A DNA stretch of 64,000 nucleotides from Proteus columbae (GTDB lineage: Bacteria > Pseudomonadota > Gammaproteobacteria > Enterobacterales > Enterobacteriaceae), in the NCBI RefSeq assembly GCF_009914335.1, contig NZ_CP043925.1:1612001-1676000 (forward strand), written 5' to 3'. Positions 1 through 13,315 of this stretch are shown here, in pieces (position 1 is the first letter of the stretch; each line of letters starts with the position of its first letter). The translations under genes and the position numbers were made by a program. Under the pieces are notes generated by a model. It was not told the origin of the DNA, did not search any database, and saw nothing but the letters and a program-made list of their open reading frames with translations.

Positions 1-9
1 CTTTTTCAT
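1..9 (-). CDS. 5' end of a gene leaving the window at its left edge
   Basis: The minus strand reads ATGAAAAAG at the very edge, preceded by a GGAG Shine-Dalgarno about 6 nt upstream and an AT-rich leader. Only three codons (M-K-K) are visible, typical of a secreted or membrane protein start, so no product can be named. It would be transcribed away from the window. Confidence 0.45.
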
Positions 10-290
10 AGGCGACTCCATTGTCGAAAAAATAAGTAAAGCAGTAAAAATCTAATTTTATCTTAGGGGCAATTGATCAAATAAAATAGGAGAAACGGCT
101 GAAAAACAAACGAAACATTAATGAAAAAATTTACTTAATTAAAAATAGAGTGATTTTATAATAATGGACTAACATATTTTTTATTATTAAGCTTTTAATA
201 TAGGCTTAATATTAATAACTCTTTGATAAATTGAGTTTCCTGAATATCCCTTATAATTAAAGAGAAATAAATATAATATAAGGATATTGA

Positions 291-569
291 ATGGAAACCA
301 TAACAGGAAAATTATTAAGACCTGTAATAGAAGAGCAACTAAGCTCTCATAAAAAGGAAGTGATTAAAAAATCTGAGCAACAATCATTTATTATTATTTT
401 TAGTTATTTTCTAATCACTTATTTAATCTCATTTTCTCTTTATGTGACAAATAGCAAACATACATTATTACTTTTTTTCTTACAAAGTACATTTTTTGTT
501 GTTATTCCTTTTTTCTTTCGTAATACAAGAATACTTTTAAAAGAGTCGATAATTTATTTAATTCGTTAG
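291..569 (+). CDS. small inner-membrane protein, unknown
   Basis: A 92-residue protein with a charged N-terminal 30 residues (EEQLSSHKKEVIKKSEQQ) followed by two hydrophobic segments (about residues 33-52 and 58-75), so probably a two-span inner-membrane protein with both ends in the cytoplasm. The start has an AAGGATATTGA leader that can serve as a weak ribosome site. It stands alone, convergent with roxA. I do not recognise a family. The upstream 280 bases are very AT-rich and show no other gene. Confidence 0.5.
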   Translation: METITGKLLRPVIEEQLSSHKKEVIKKSEQQSFIIIFSYFLITYLISFSLYVTNSKHTLLLFFLQSTFFVVIPFFFRNTRILLKESIIYLIR

Positions 570-604
570 ATATTAAAATAAGACTTATTTTAATATTTCT
601 AGTA

Positions 605-640
605 ATAAAAAAGCCCTGCAATAATATGTCAGGGCTTTAT
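605..640 (-). terminator. rho-independent terminator of roxA
   Basis: Stem AAAGCCCTG/CAGGGCTTT with an 11-nt loop; on the minus strand it is followed by a run of six T. It lies just beyond the roxA stop and may also work for the convergent small gene on the other strand. Confidence 0.85.
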
Positions 641-656
641 AACTTATCATTGATAA

Positions 657-1778
657 TTAATCTTCAAAATACCAATAACCTTGGTTTACCAAGTGTGTTA
701 ATAAACGTACAAATTTTGGATCGGTTAATGCATCACCTAAGTGTTGTTTATCAATATAATCATATTGACAAAGCGCATCAGCAGCTTCGATATAATCAGT
801 ATCTATCAACTCGCCATTAACAAAACAGCTATCACCAACACGTAGCGCACGAAGACCATTTAAGCGGTGAAGTTGTTCGCCTTGTTGCAGCAAATCATGA
901 ATTTCTGCGTTTTCATATAAAGGTTCTGGCACTGCAAGATCAAGCTCATGGCGAGATTGAGAAATAAACTCACCAAACCAATGACGGAATACTTCTGGTT
1001 GAGCAAGTAGATCTTCCATCATGTCATGAAGTTTATTTAACTCTTGATGTTGCACTAATGCTGGATTCTCACGCGGAGTTAGATCAGGATCGCTATAACG
1101 ATAGCTACCTAAATCATTTGCTAACACATAGTCAGCGAAACCACTGAAAAGTTCACGAGCATTAGGTGATCTGAAACCAACAGAATAGTTTAGCGATTCT
1201 TCAATCGCATAGCCTTCATGTGGGAATCCAGGTGGGATATAAAGAATATCGCCCGGCTCTAATTCTTCATCAATAATTGCTTCAAAAGGATCAACTTGAA
1301 GCAGATCAGGGTGAGGGCAGTGTTGTTTCATTGGGATTTTTTCACCCACACGCCAACGACGACGGCCTTGTCCCTGAATAATAAAGACATCATATTGATC
1401 AAGATGTGGGCCTACACCACCACCGGGAACAGAATAAGAGATCATTAAATCATCAATGCGCCAATCGGGTAACACACGAAATGGCTTCATTAATGCCGCA
1501 CTAGGAAAATGCCAGTGATCGACGGCTTGTACAAGTAAAGACCAATCTTTATCACCAAGTCCTTCAAAGTGCTCGAAAGGCCCGTGTTTGACTCCCCATT
1601 GTCCGTCTTGACAGCTAACAAGACGGCTATCTACTTCATCTTCCATTGCAAGACCAGCAAGTTCGTCAGGAGATAAAGGATCAACAAAACGAGAGAAGCC
1701 GTTTTTAATTAATAAAGGGCGTTTTTGCCAATGGCTTTCGAGGAATGATTGCCAATCTAAATTAAGTTTATAGTCCAT
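657..1778 (-). CDS. roxA: 50S ribosomal protein L16 arginine hydroxylase
   Basis: A 373-residue 2-oxoglutarate/Fe(II) dioxygenase of the JmjC/cupin type (YcfD), the family that hydroxylates an arginine of ribosomal protein L16. The iron-binding triad is visible and sits at the same numbers as in E. coli: H125 and D127 in GPHLDQYDVF and H187 in GFPHEGY. The C-terminal winged-helix region follows. Length matches the family. It lies downstream of phoPQ on the same strand but is separated by about 180 bases, and ends at a strong terminator. Function by family; high confidence. Confidence 0.93.
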   Translation of the reverse strand: MDYKLNLDWQSFLESHWQKRPLLIKNGFSRFVDPLSPDELAGLAMEDEVDSRLVSCQDGQWGVKHGPFEHFEGLGDKDWSLLVQAVDHWHFPSAALMKPFRVLPDWRIDDLMISYSVPGGGVGPHLDQYDVFIIQGQGRRRWRVGEKIPMKQHCPHPDLLQVDPFEAIIDEELEPGDILYIPPGFPHEGYAIEESLNYSVGFRSPNARELFSGFADYVLANDLGSYRYSDPDLTPRENPALVQHQELNKLHDMMEDLLAQPEVFRHWFGEFISQSRHELDLAVPEPLYENAEIHDLLQQGEQLHRLNGLRALRVGDSCFVNGELIDTDYIEAADALCQYDYIDKQHLGDALTDPKFVRLLTHLVNQGYWYFED

Positions 1779-1962
1779 TGTGTATATCCTGAATTCGGGA
1801 AGCCTGAAGCCATAGTATAATGAATTCTAACTTCCTGCTAAACATTCCTTTGAGCAATGTGAGTAATAGCGAGTAACTCGATAATAACTGAACAGATATC
1901 ATACATAACGCCGTATATTTGGCGATAACTTTAAAAAGAGAGGTTTTTTTTATAAATAAGGG

Positions 1963-3426
1963 TTATTCGCGTTCTGTAGTGAGTTGTTGCTCAGCAAATG
2001 TCACAGTGATACGAGCGCCTCCTAACGGGCTATCGGTAATAGTAATTTCACCACTATATTGTTCAATAATATCCACCGCGATAGATAATCCTAAGCCTTG
2101 CCCAGGACGCAGAGTATCTGCTCTTGTTCCTCGTTGGAAAATGGTCTCTCTTTTTTCAGGGCTGACTCCTGGGCCGTCATCATCAACAATAATCATTATA
2201 CTACTTTCATTATTGCTAACATTGATTTCAACAAATTCTAAGCAGTATTTACAGGCGTTATCAAGAATATTACCCATCACTTCCATAAAATCATTTTTCT
2301 CACCTAACCACATGATTTCAGGTGAAACATTGAGTGTTAAATCAATTCCTTTTGACTGATAAACTTTACTCAATGCACTGCAAAGATTATCTAGCAATCC
2401 TGACAGTGAATGAAGTTTTCGCGTGGTAATATCGTGATCACCATGGATGGATGCTCGGTGCAGATAATAACCGACTTGTTGCGAAATTCGTTCTATTTGA
2501 TCGAGCATGATAGGTTCAGCTTGCTCTATCGTCATCTGTTTGCCCGAACGTAAAGAGCGTAATGTTGATTGCAACACGGCAAGTGGTGTTTTTAGGCTGT
2601 GGGTAAGATCAGATAAACTTGTGCGATATTTACTATAACGACTACGTTCATTACGCAATAACACATTTAAATTTCGGACTAAGCCTTTTAGCTCGGTTGG
2701 CGGGTTTTCATCCAAATCATTGCGAGTCCCTTTTTCTAATGCACTAATTTGTTCAATAACTTGTTTTATCGGTCTTAAACTCCAATGTGCAGCCAACCAA
2801 ATTAAGGGTACAACCAAAAATAAATTTGCAAGAATGATATATAAGAACCAATCCCAAACTTGACTGACTTTTTGCATACGTTGAGGAATAGGATCGATAA
2901 CCGCGATCGCCATATAAGGCATATTATCAGCTGCAGGATAATGATTAATCACAACTGAGTGAGTCAAAAATTCATTACTAGAGTATTCCTCAAGACGTTT
3001 GAGATAAACACGATATTGCGGTAACTGCTTTAACATTAACCGTGTTGTTTTGATATCAACTGAGATCTCAAATAAGCCTTCTTCATGACGCCATTTATGT
3101 TTAATGCTATCGGGAATGGCTTTGGGGAGATCGGGAGGCATCCATAATACATCGCCTTTATCATCAAAAATGATCACCAGTGAGGTGTTGTTATTATTGA
3201 GATTAGTTGGAAATTCAATGTTCAGCTTTCCCTTATTCCACTGCGTTAAGCTGTAATAAAGATTGCTTTGGCTACGCATTAGCATAAATGTGGTTTTATC
3301 TATACTCACAATCGAACCCACAATTGCTACTAACCCATATGAGAGTGTGAGTGCCAAAATAATGGCACTAGTAGCAAGTAAAAAGCGTGTTCGTAATGAG
3401 AGTGGGGAGCGCTGTTTTTTTTGCAT
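1963..3426 (-). CDS. phoQ: PhoQ sensor histidine kinase
   Basis: A 487-residue two-component sensor that detects low Mg2+, acid pH and cationic peptides and phosphorylates PhoP. The first membrane span is about residues 15-43, the periplasmic sensor about 44-190, the second span about 194-214, then HAMP and the dimerisation helix with the phospho-acceptor His in LTHSLKTPLAV (about H276), and an ATPase with N box (DNACKYC), G1 (DDDGPGV) and G2 (GQGLGLS) motifs. It starts 1 base after the phoP stop, so the two are co-transcribed. Confidence 0.95.
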   Translation of the reverse strand: MQKKQRSPLSLRTRFLLATSAIILALTLSYGLVAIVGSIVSIDKTTFMLMRSQSNLYYSLTQWNKGKLNIEFPTNLNNNNTSLVIIFDDKGDVLWMPPDLPKAIPDSIKHKWRHEEGLFEISVDIKTTRLMLKQLPQYRVYLKRLEEYSSNEFLTHSVVINHYPAADNMPYMAIAVIDPIPQRMQKVSQVWDWFLYIILANLFLVVPLIWLAAHWSLRPIKQVIEQISALEKGTRNDLDENPPTELKGLVRNLNVLLRNERSRYSKYRTSLSDLTHSLKTPLAVLQSTLRSLRSGKQMTIEQAEPIMLDQIERISQQVGYYLHRASIHGDHDITTRKLHSLSGLLDNLCSALSKVYQSKGIDLTLNVSPEIMWLGEKNDFMEVMGNILDNACKYCLEFVEINVSNNESSIMIIVDDDGPGVSPEKRETIFQRGTRADTLRPGQGLGLSIAVDIIEQYSGEITITDSPLGGARITVTFAEQQLTTERE

Positions 3427-3427
3427 A

Positions 3428-4102
3428 TTAAGGTTTCATATCGAAACGATAGCCTTGTCCACGTACGGTAACCACCACATCATCAGGATATTTTTCTAAG
3501 ATTTTTTTACGTAGTCGCCCCATAAGTACATCAATAGTATGGCTTTCTTTGAGTTCAGCATCAGGATATAGCTGGCGCATTAATGCATCTTTACTGACAA
3601 CTTTATTTTGATTGCGCATTAATGTTTCTAAAATCGTATATTCAAATGCAGTTAACTTAATTTGCTCTCCTGAAATCATGAACTCTTTACGTGATAAATC
3701 CAACTCAAAAGGTTCAATGGCGAGTGTTTGTGAAGCAATTCCCATGTTTCTTCGCATTAATGCCTGAATACGTGCGACAATTTCCTCAAAATGAAAGGGT
3801 TTTGTCACATAATCATCAGCGCCCGCATTTAACGCTGAAACTTTTTCTTGCCAACTTTCGCGCGCAGTTAATACCATTATTGGCAGGGTAATATTATTAT
3901 CCCGCCATCTACGAATAAGGCTAATGCCATCTTCATCTGGCAATCCTAAGTCCACAATGGCAACATCAGGTGTACCTTCTGCAATAAAATTATCTGCTTC
4001 TTTGGCATCTTCTGCTGCATCAACCTGATGCCCAGCATCACGAAATTGCACAGATAAATGATGGCGAAGTAAAATATTATCTTCAATAATTAAGATCCGC
4101 AT
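3428..4102 (-). CDS. phoP: PhoP response regulator
   Basis: A 224-residue OmpR-family regulator. The receiver domain shows the acidic pocket (ED at 7-8), phospho-acceptor D51 in [10 protein letters not shown] and the conserved Lys in TKPFHFEE; the C-terminal winged helix ends with the VRGQGYRF wing. It is the first gene of phoPQ; the 213 bases upstream must hold its promoter, but I could not place a convincing PhoP box there. It controls Mg2+ uptake and envelope-modification genes in related bacteria. Confidence 0.96.
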   Translation of the reverse strand: MRILIIEDNILLRHHLSVQFRDAGHQVDAAEDAKEADNFIAEGTPDVAIVDLGLPDEDGISLIRRWRDNNITLPIMVLTARESWQEKVSALNAGADDYVTKPFHFEEIVARIQALMRRNMGIASQTLAIEPFELDLSRKEFMISGEQIKLTAFEYTILETLMRNQNKVVSKDALMRQLYPDAELKESHTIDVLMGRLRKKILEKYPDDVVVTVRGQGYRFDMKP

Positions 4103-4273
4103 TATCCCACCTTGAGTACAATCAGCAAAAATTCACTGTTGTAAAATAAATATAGGAAATGAATGTCATCCTATAAGATAAAAAATATATTGTTATCATA
4201 GTCAATCTATCACTTAAAAAATACCGTAGCGGGTAAAGTGTTTAAGTTACAGAGAGTTTTCTAATTTTTTGAT

Positions 4274-4305
4274 ATAAAAAAAGGCAGAGATTATCTGCCT
4301 TTTTA
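4274..4305 (-). terminator. terminator of purB
   Basis: Perfect stem AAAAGGCAGA/TCTGCCTTTT with a 5-nt loop and a U-run on the minus strand, 11 bases past the purB stop. The plus strand also has a T-run, so it may act both ways. Confidence 0.85.
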
Positions 4306-4315
4306 GAAAGATAAA

Positions 4316-6347
<2,032 letters not shown>

Positions 6348-6349
6348 GT

Positions 6350-7462
<1,113 letters not shown>

Positions 7463-7561
7463 TCACTGCGAAAAAATAAGCGCCATACTTTACCATATCA
7501 CTGACACAGGTGCATCATGTCTTACTCTGTTTTTGATGCTTTGTTTTTCCTTTAATATTAT

Positions 7562-8011
7562 TTAATTAAAAGGAACACCAAAACTGCTTAATAGAGATAG
7601 AGGATAACGTTCACCTTGTTGATAACATAGCAGGCTTTCTCTGACTAAAGGTGAACGTAATTGTTGGCAATGAATAATTTCATCGGCACTGACCCAGTGA
7701 CAACAATCAATATCACTATCATGAGGCTGAGTTTCATATTGCTCTTGCGCTTCAATAAGAAAAAGAAAACGCAGAAAAGGTGTTTTATCAGGCGCAATCC
7801 ATTGGTGTAATTTTAGAAAATGTTGAACAGGAAGTGTTAACCCTGTTTCTTCCCATAATTCACGTTGAACCGCCTGAATAAGTGTTTCATTGGCTTCAAG
7901 GTGTCCAGCGGGTTGATTCCACGTTGCTTTTCCATTGACCGTTTCTTCAACAACGAGGAACTTATTTTTTGCATGAACGATACACGCGACAGTCACATTA
8001 GGTTTAAACAA
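7562..8011 (-). CDS. nudJ: Nudix phosphatase NudJ
   Basis: A Nudix hydrolase acting on HMP-PP and nucleoside di/triphosphates. The full Nudix box GX5EX7REXXEEXGL is present. The longest frame starts at a GTG at 8032, but that start would sit on its own AAGGAG Shine-Dalgarno. A TTG at 8011 follows AAGGAG at 7 bases and gives a protein starting (M)[12 protein letters not shown], which matches the E. coli N-terminus (MFKPHVTVAC). I therefore choose TTG, giving 149 residues and an 8-base overlap with rluE, which suggests translational coupling. Confidence 0.9.
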   Translation of the reverse strand: MFKPNVTVACIVHAKNKFLVVEETVNGKATWNQPAGHLEANETLIQAVQRELWEETGLTLPVQHFLKLHQWIAPDKTPFLRFLFLIEAQEQYETQPHDSDIDCCHWVSADEIIHCQQLRSPLVRESLLCYQQGERYPLSLLSSFGVPFN

Positions 8012-8633
8012 AATCAATCTCCTTCCATTCACCGGGTAATAAATTATCCAATGTAATATTTCCCATACTAAAGCGGATCAAACGCAATGTTGGATAACCG
8101 ATATGCGCCGTCATTCGTCTCACTTGACGGTTTTTACCTTCAAATAACGTTATTTTTAACCAAGTTGTCGGGATAGTTTGACGTTCTCTAATAGGCGGAT
8201 TTCTCTCCCATAGCCATTCAGGTTGTTCAACTATTTCGACTTGTGCAGGTAATGTTTTGCCATCTTTAAGCTCTAATCCATTTCTAAATTGTTGTAATGA
8301 GGCTGCACTTGGAATGCCTTCAACCTGAGCATAGTAGATTTTTCCTGTTTTTTTACCCGGTTGTGTTAATTGTGCTTGTAGCTTCCCATCATTTGTTAAG
8401 ACTAAAAGTCCTTCACTATCTCTATCTAAACGTCCTGCCGCATAAATATCACGAATAGGAATAAAATCTTTTAGTGTTTTTCTGCCATTTTCGTCTGTAA
8501 ATTGCACAAGAACATCGAAGGGCTTGTTGAAGATAACGACTTTACGCTCACCTCTTGGGCGCACTGGTTTTCTTTGTGCGAGTAGCGTGTGATGTTTTCT
8601 CGATTTAGCGCTATTTTTAAGTTGATTTGCCAT
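8004..8633 (-). CDS. rluE: 23S rRNA pseudouridine(2457) synthase
   Basis: A 209-residue RsuA/RluB/E/F-family synthase that isomerises U2457 of 23S rRNA. The catalytic Asp lies in [19 protein letters not shown]; the basic N-terminus ([19 protein letters not shown]) is usual for RluE. It is divergent from icd and overlaps nudJ by 8 bases at its 3' end. Confidence 0.93.
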   Translation of the reverse strand: MANQLKNSAKSRKHHTLLAQRKPVRPRGERKVVIFNKPFDVLVQFTDENGRKTLKDFIPIRDIYAAGRLDRDSEGLLVLTNDGKLQAQLTQPGKKTGKIYYAQVEGIPSAASLQQFRNGLELKDGKTLPAQVEIVEQPEWLWERNPPIRERQTIPTTWLKITLFEGKNRQVRRMTAHIGYPTLRLIRFSMGNITLDNLLPGEWKEIDFV

Positions 8634-8771
8634 AGTTAATTTTTGTAAAAAATGGGAGATTGATTATACCTTAAAAGAGAAGCGATTGGCGTTAGCTGAA
8701 TAATCAAGTAGTATTGACAGGTCTCTTACAAAAAATTAACAAAGCGTGCGCTTACATGAAAGGAGAGGTAA

Positions 8772-10025
8772 ATGGAAAGCAAAGTAGTTGTTCCGGCTAA
8801 TGGCGCTAAAATTACACTAGATGCTAAAGGTAAGCTTGTTGTTCCAAATAATCCGGTTATCCCTTATATCGAAGGGGATGGTATCGGTATCGATGTTACG
8901 CCAGCAATGTTAAAAGTTGTTGATGCCGCAGTTGAGAAAGCTTACGGCAAAGAACGTAAGATTGAGTGGATGGAAGTCTACACCGGTGAAAAATCAACGC
9001 AGGTATATGGTAAAGATGTTTGGTTACCAGAAGAAACCTTAGATCTTATCCGCGAATATCGAGTTTCTATTAAAGGTCCTCTTACTACGCCAGTTGGCGG
9101 TGGTATCCGTTCATTAAATGTTGCATTACGCCAACAACTTGACCTCTATATTTGCCTACGCCCAGTACGTTATTACAAAGGCACTCCAAGCCCAGTTAAA
9201 CAGCCAGAACTAACCGATATGGTTATCTTCCGTGAAAACTCAGAAGATATTTATGCCGGTATTGAGTGGAAAGCGGGCTCAGCAGAAGCAGATAAAGTGA
9301 TTAAATTCCTGCAAACTGAAATGGGTGTTACTAAAATCCGCTTCCCACAAGATTGCGGTATTGGTATTAAGCCTTGTTCAGAAGAAGGTACTAAGCGTTT
9401 AGTTCGTGCAGCAATTGAATATGCTATTGATAATGATCGCGATTCAGTCACATTGGTACACAAAGGTAATATTATGAAATTTACCGAAGGTGCCTTTAAA
9501 GACTGGGGTTATGAGTTAGCTCGCGAGGAGTTCGGTGGTGAATTATTAGATGGCGGTCCTTGGGTCAAAATCAAGAATCCAAAATCAGGTAAAGAGATCA
9601 TCGTTAAAGACGTTATCGCTGACGCATTTTTACAACAAATTCTGTTACGCCCAGCAGAGTATGATGTTATCGCATGTATGAACCTAAATGGCGACTATAT
9701 TTCTGATGCATTAGCAGCTCAAGTAGGTGGTATTGGTATCGCACCAGGTGCAAATATTGGTGATGAGTGTGCATTGTTTGAAGCAACACACGGCACAGCA
9801 CCAAAATATGCAGGCCAAGACAAAGTTAACCCAGGTTCGATCATTCTTTCCGCAGAAATGATGTTACGCCACATGGGTTGGACAGAAGCTGCTGACTTAA
9901 TCATTAAAGGTATGGAAGGCGCAATTGCCGCTAAGACTGTAACTTATGATTTCGAACGTCAGTTAGAAGGCGCTAAACTGCTGAAATGTAGCGAGTTTGG
10001 TGACGCGATTATCAAACACATGTAA
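8772..10025 (+). CDS. icd: NADP-dependent isocitrate dehydrogenase
   Basis: A 417-residue TCA-cycle enzyme converting isocitrate to 2-oxoglutarate. The substrate loop [24 protein letters not shown] carries the serine controlled by AceK in E. coli. A strong AGGAGAGG ribosome site precedes the ATG. The final 165 bases (from 9861) are the copy brought by the prophage: the same stretch occurs again at 52293 with seven differences. The gene is therefore a working host-phage hybrid ending in IIKHM rather than IIKYM. Confidence 0.97.
   Translation: MESKVVVPANGAKITLDAKGKLVVPNNPVIPYIEGDGIGIDVTPAMLKVVDAAVEKAYGKERKIEWMEVYTGEKSTQVYGKDVWLPEETLDLIREYRVSIKGPLTTPVGGGIRSLNVALRQQLDLYICLRPVRYYKGTPSPVKQPELTDMVIFRENSEDIYAGIEWKAGSAEADKVIKFLQTEMGVTKIRFPQDCGIGIKPCSEEGTKRLVRAAIEYAIDNDRDSVTLVHKGNIMKFTEGAFKDWGYELAREEFGGELLDGGPWVKIKNPKSGKEIIVKDVIADAFLQQILLRPAEYDVIACMNLNGDYISDALAAQVGGIGIAPGANIGDECALFEATHGTAPKYAGQDKVNPGSIILSAEMMLRHMGWTEAADLIIKGMEGAIAAKTVTYDFERQLEGAKLLKCSEFGDAIIKHM
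9861..10025 (+). repeat. attL: phage-borne 3' end of icd (165 bp)
   Basis: Matches 52293-52457 with seven substitutions, mostly synonymous; the non-coding sequence after the stop is identical through the terminator. This is the size of icd segment exchanged by e14 and phage 21. The exact crossover cannot be fixed because homology continues into the integrase 3' end on both sides. Confidence 0.88.
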
Positions 10026-10046
10026 TTGTTGATTTGATAAATAGTT

Positions 10047-10078
10047 AACGGGAGCTTATTAGTTCCCGTTTATTTTTT
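10047..10078 (+). terminator. icd terminator
   Basis: Stem AACGGGA/TCCCGTT with a 10-base loop, then a T-rich run. An identical copy follows the displaced icd end at about 52479. Confidence 0.85.
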
Positions 10079-10091
10079 GTACTATAAAATT

Positions 10092-10126
10092 CTTCCCCAA
10101 AATATCCCCAAAACTCTTCCCCAAAA
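10092..10126. promoter_or_regulatory. candidate integrase arm-type sites
   Basis: Three near-copies of (C)TTCCCCAAAA in 35 bases (10092, 10103, 10116) between icd and int. The same word recurs at the other phage end (52163) and next to the integrase remnant (52523, 52536). Placement at both ends fits arm-type binding sites for the phage integrase; this is inference from repeats. Confidence 0.5.
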
Positions 10127-10134
10127 CTGTTCAA

Positions 10135-11268
10135 TTAAACAGCAATAATTTGCCATTCTTTACCTCTATCGTCGTGGTATTTATCAGTCATATTTTGTGT
10201 TTTATGACCCAATAATTTTTGTGTATTAATTCCTTGTTCTCGATAAAGTCGCTCAGATAAAGATCGCTGTTCATGGAAAGTTGGTGCCGTACCTTTTTCC
10301 CAAGTTAACCCACATTTATCTCGCGCTTTTTTAAACGTTGTGGTTAATGTATTTGGTGTGACTTGTTCGCCTCGTTTCGCTTGTGCGGTGGTATGCCGAT
10401 AATGCACTAGATATTTACTCACAACCGCATCACGACATTGAGCAACAACATCTCTTAAGGAGAGATTGATAGCCTCACATTTTAGTGAAAGAGGGATGGC
10501 CAACTTACTCCCCGTTTTTTCTTGCTGTATATGCAACATGTCATCCCAAATATCAGAGAATTTCATTTTACAGATATCACCGATCCGCTGACCTGTGGTT
10601 AAAGCCAATAACATGCCACATTGCAGGTAAGGAGGGTGGTTTTTAGCTTGCTGGTAAATAGTGCGCCATTCGTCCAATGTCATGCGTTCTCTTTTCACTC
10701 TGTTTCGTGGTTGTTTAGTTGCTTTCGCAGGATTGTAACCAGGCGGAACATAGCCTGCATGTTGAGCTTCTTTAAATACATCAATAAGCACCATGCGAAC
10801 GACTTGAGCCATTCTTGAATGTCCTAATACTTTGATGGAATCTATTATTTCAGCGATATCTAATGCGGTTATCTCTTTTAATATTTTCGTACCACAATAC
10901 TGACGGAATAAATTAATGGGTTTCATTTTTTGTCGATAAGAATTAATTTTTAATTCACCGATATCTAATCTTTCTTTTTGAATATCTAGATATTTATCCA
11001 TCCATATATCGACAGATATTTCAGACTTGTTTGTCTTAATTTTTGATAACCGTTCATTAATACTTAATAACTGTCGAGTATGTTGTTCAGCAATAATTGT
11101 ATTGGCTTGAATGGCGGTTTCTCTCGCTTCTTGCTCGTCGGTGCCTAAGCTATGAAATTTACCGGTGATGGGATGTTTATATTGCCAATAAATTTTGCCG
11201 TTACGTTTATCTAGCTTTCTATATAGATTAGGGATGATAATTTTATGGGTTCGTGGTCGGGCAGCCAT
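10135..11268 (-). CDS. int: phage tyrosine integrase (icd-specific)
   Basis: A 377-residue tyrosine recombinase of the e14/phage 21 kind. It has an arm-binding N-terminus (about 1-70), a SAM-like core-binding domain (about 85-180) and the catalytic domain with Arg in TTGQRIGD, the HEQR box, GH in LLGHKT and nucleophile Tyr in MTDKYHDDRG. It sits next to attL, reading toward icd, and overlaps xis by 26 bases. It catalyses integration and, with Xis, excision. Confidence 0.95.
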   Translation of the reverse strand: MAARPRTHKIIIPNLYRKLDKRNGKIYWQYKHPITGKFHSLGTDEQEARETAIQANTIIAEQHTRQLLSINERLSKIKTNKSEISVDIWMDKYLDIQKERLDIGELKINSYRQKMKPINLFRQYCGTKILKEITALDIAEIIDSIKVLGHSRMAQVVRMVLIDVFKEAQHAGYVPPGYNPAKATKQPRNRVKRERMTLDEWRTIYQQAKNHPPYLQCGMLLALTTGQRIGDICKMKFSDIWDDMLHIQQEKTGSKLAIPLSLKCEAINLSLRDVVAQCRDAVVSKYLVHYRHTTAQAKRGEQVTPNTLTTTFKKARDKCGLTWEKGTAPTFHEQRSLSERLYREQGINTQKLLGHKTQNMTDKYHDDRGKEWQIIAV

Positions 11269-11494
11269 CGGTAATTATCCTCTTAAGTCGTTCCGTTGAT
11301 TTAGTAGGAATTTGGGGGAGAGACAGATAACCCACATAACGAGCTTCTCTATCAACCATCCACTTGCGGCCCACTTTCATTGCAGGTGGTGCAATAAGGT
11401 TATTCTTTGCGTATTTTTGTAATACCGTCATGCAAGGAGAGGCATCTCCAAATTCCAACCTTGCCCACGCTTCAAGAGTCACCATTCTTGACAT
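11243..11494 (-). CDS. xis: excisionase
   Basis: An 83-residue basic protein beginning MSRMVTLEAWARLEFGDASP, with the winged-helix layout of lambdoid excisionases (VTLEEWA-like start, then a hydrophobic strand and RKWMVDREARYV). It overlaps int and lies at the end of the leftward early operon, as expected for a directionality factor. Confidence 0.8.
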   Translation of the reverse strand: MSRMVTLEAWARLEFGDASPCMTVLQKYAKNNLIAPPAMKVGRKWMVDREARYVGYLSLPQIPTKSTERLKRIITDGCPTTNP

Positions 11495-11563
11495 ATTTTC
11501 TCTCCACGTTATTTATACTCAGTTTAAATAAATATTAATTAGCGTAATCCGTTAAGCAGTATT

Positions 11564-12073
11564 TTAAATAATATGAATAGCGATACGAGGATAAGGTAAT
11601 CCAATCGGCGCAAAAGGAATATCATCATCAAAGTCCATTGGGGGTTCATTATGTTTAGGAGATTGTTGTGGGCTCCATCCGTGTTGATGAGGTGATGGTT
11701 GTGATTTCTGGCTACCTGCCTGATTGTTGTTACCTAAAATTTGCATTGAGCCATTAATATTCACTACAACTTCCGTGCTGTATCTGTCTTGTCCATTTTG
11801 ATCTTGCCATTTACGTGTTTGTAATTGACCTTCGATATAGACTTGTGAACCTTTACGCAGATATTCGCCAGCAATTTCGGCGAGCTTTCCAAATATCACA
11901 ACTCTATGCCATTCAACACGTTCCTTGGTTTCACCTGATTGTTTATCTTTCCATGAATCGCTGGTGGCTAATGTAATATTAGTAACTGCATCGCCATTTG
12001 GGAGGTAACGCATTTCAGGATCTTGACCTAGATGTCCTATCAATAAGACTTTGTTTACACCTTTACTTGCCAT
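11564..12073 (-). CDS. ssb: phage single-stranded DNA-binding protein
   Basis: A 169-residue SSB with a complete N-terminal OB fold ([44 protein letters not shown]). The Gln-rich linker leads to the acidic tip FDDDIPF, which is normally the end of SSB. Here 15 more residues follow ([15 protein letters not shown]), so the tip is internal. It overlaps the Erf-like gene by one base, forming a recombination module. Confidence 0.9.
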   Translation of the reverse strand: MASKGVNKVLLIGHLGQDPEMRYLPNGDAVTNITLATSDSWKDKQSGETKERVEWHRVVIFGKLAEIAGEYLRKGSQVYIEGQLQTRKWQDQNGQDRYSTEVVVNINGSMQILGNNNQAGSQKSQPSPHQHGWSPQQSPKHNEPPMDFDDDIPFAPIGLPYPRIAIHII

Positions 12074-12684
12074 TACATCGCCTCCAATTCTGATTTTCTG
12101 ATGTTATATACTTCCTTTGCTTTTGATTGTTCAGGCGTTTTCCTGAGTAACTTCCATGTTTCACCAAATTCTTTTTTCAAAATATTGAGATCTGTAATAG
12201 CCATTGCTGAATTAGTAAAATCTTTCAATATTTGATCTGGTGTTCTCGGTGCTACATTGTGGACTTCTGCATCAGCATCGATTGCCGTTTCTTCGGTTGG
12301 TATACAAAATGTTTGGAAAGCTGCGTATTTATATGCAATAGACATGGCTTTATTTGTGGCTTTGTCTCCGCTATCCATTGCTTCACCATAAGTCACAACC
12401 GTGTGTTTGCTTCCGTCTTCAACAGAAACAAATTCAAACTCAGCTTTCACTACGACATAGAATAACAAGCCACCTCTTTGTGTTTGTCTTTCCGTGACGG
12501 TACGTTCAATGATCCGTGGAAGAATAAGCAATCCATGCTTAACTAGAGCAGGAGCGAGGGCATTATATACAGCGTCAATTCCTCTGAACATAAATCCTTG
12601 TTGCTGGTTTACACTTCCTTTTTTAATGCCCGTTTCAGCCATTTCTCTAGCAACATTACTAATAGCTTTGTATACAGCAGTCAT
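12073..12684 (-). CDS. erf: ERF-family single-strand annealing protein
   Basis: A 203-residue member of the ERF superfamily: [23 protein letters not shown] and [23 protein letters not shown] are the family core. Such proteins pair complementary single strands during phage DNA circularisation and recombination, as P22 Erf does. It is paired with ssb at its 3' end. There is no obvious exonuclease partner in the operon. Confidence 0.88.
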   Translation of the reverse strand: MTAVYKAISNVAREMAETGIKKGSVNQQQGFMFRGIDAVYNALAPALVKHGLLILPRIIERTVTERQTQRGGLLFYVVVKAEFEFVSVEDGSKHTVVTYGEAMDSGDKATNKAMSIAYKYAAFQTFCIPTEETAIDADAEVHNVAPRTPDQILKDFTNSAMAITDLNILKKEFGETWKLLRKTPEQSKAKEVYNIRKSELEAM

Positions 12685-12685
12685 A

Positions 12686-13012
12686 TTAATCCCCTAAATA
12701 TTGACCTTGACGGCGATCACTTCCGTAGTAATCGACTTCAAATTTATTACTAGGCGTATATGTCCTTTTTGAATCTCGTTGGGCTTGAATATGCTCAGGA
12801 AGAGGAGGATGATTCTTGGATGCATCTAAATTCATATACCAAAGCGTCATAGCGAGTCGCTGTTCAGCTATGCTAGGCGAATTGCTAGGTAGTTCTCCTT
12901 CAATAATAGCTATTGCATGAGCGAGAGCTTCTTTGAAATTCCTTTTCGGAGTAGGTGAACTTAGTCGAGGGTATTTATCATTTGGGTATATTTGATTATT
13001 AAAATTATTCAC
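12686..13012 (-). CDS. phage early protein, unknown
   Basis: A 108-residue polar protein directly upstream of erf (1-base gap), so part of the pL operon. The middle (RNFKEALAHAIAIIEGELP) looks helical; no family recognised. Probably an accessory recombination or host-interaction protein, judged only by position. Confidence 0.6.
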   Translation of the reverse strand: MNNFNNQIYPNDKYPRLSSPTPKRNFKEALAHAIAIIEGELPSNSPSIAEQRLAMTLWYMNLDASKNHPPLPEHIQAQRDSKRTYTPSNKFEVDYYGSDRRQGQYLGD

Positions 13013-13024
13013 AAAAAATTACCT

Positions 13025-13210
13025 CTATCCATAGAGCCTATTCATCGGGATATTTATTTTTTTGCATACCTTTGCGTTGTATTGATGTTTTATGCCATAA
13101 GCCAGTTTTAATGTCTGATTGGCCTTATTCCATCCATGTTCATCTTTGAGAAAATGGGCGATCCCTGCTTGGCTTTGGGCTAAACAAAGTGTGTATTTAT
13201 CAATGTTCAT
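13025..13210 (-). CDS. small phage early protein, unknown
   Basis: A 61-residue protein (MNIDKYTLCLAQSQAGIAHF...) with a GAGGT ribosome site 5 bases before its ATG, in the leftward operon. Helical and basic at the C-terminus. No family recognised. Confidence 0.55.
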   Translation of the reverse strand: MNIDKYTLCLAQSQAGIAHFLKDEHGWNKANQTLKLAYGIKHQYNAKVCKKINIPMNRLYG

Positions 13211-13315
13211 GTTTACCTCTGGATGTGCAAAATCCTCACTAATTAAGTGATAGTGGTAATGATTGATATTCTGGTGTTGGCGAAAAAAGATTTAGACGAG
13301 AGGGAAATATTTTTA

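Noticed and set aside
1919..2359. 146-residue plus-strand ORF
   Set aside because: Complementary shadow of phoQ with no recognisable domain.
4200..4260. Possible PhoP box upstream of phoP
   Set aside because: TGTTTA-like words exist but no direct repeat with the right spacing was found.
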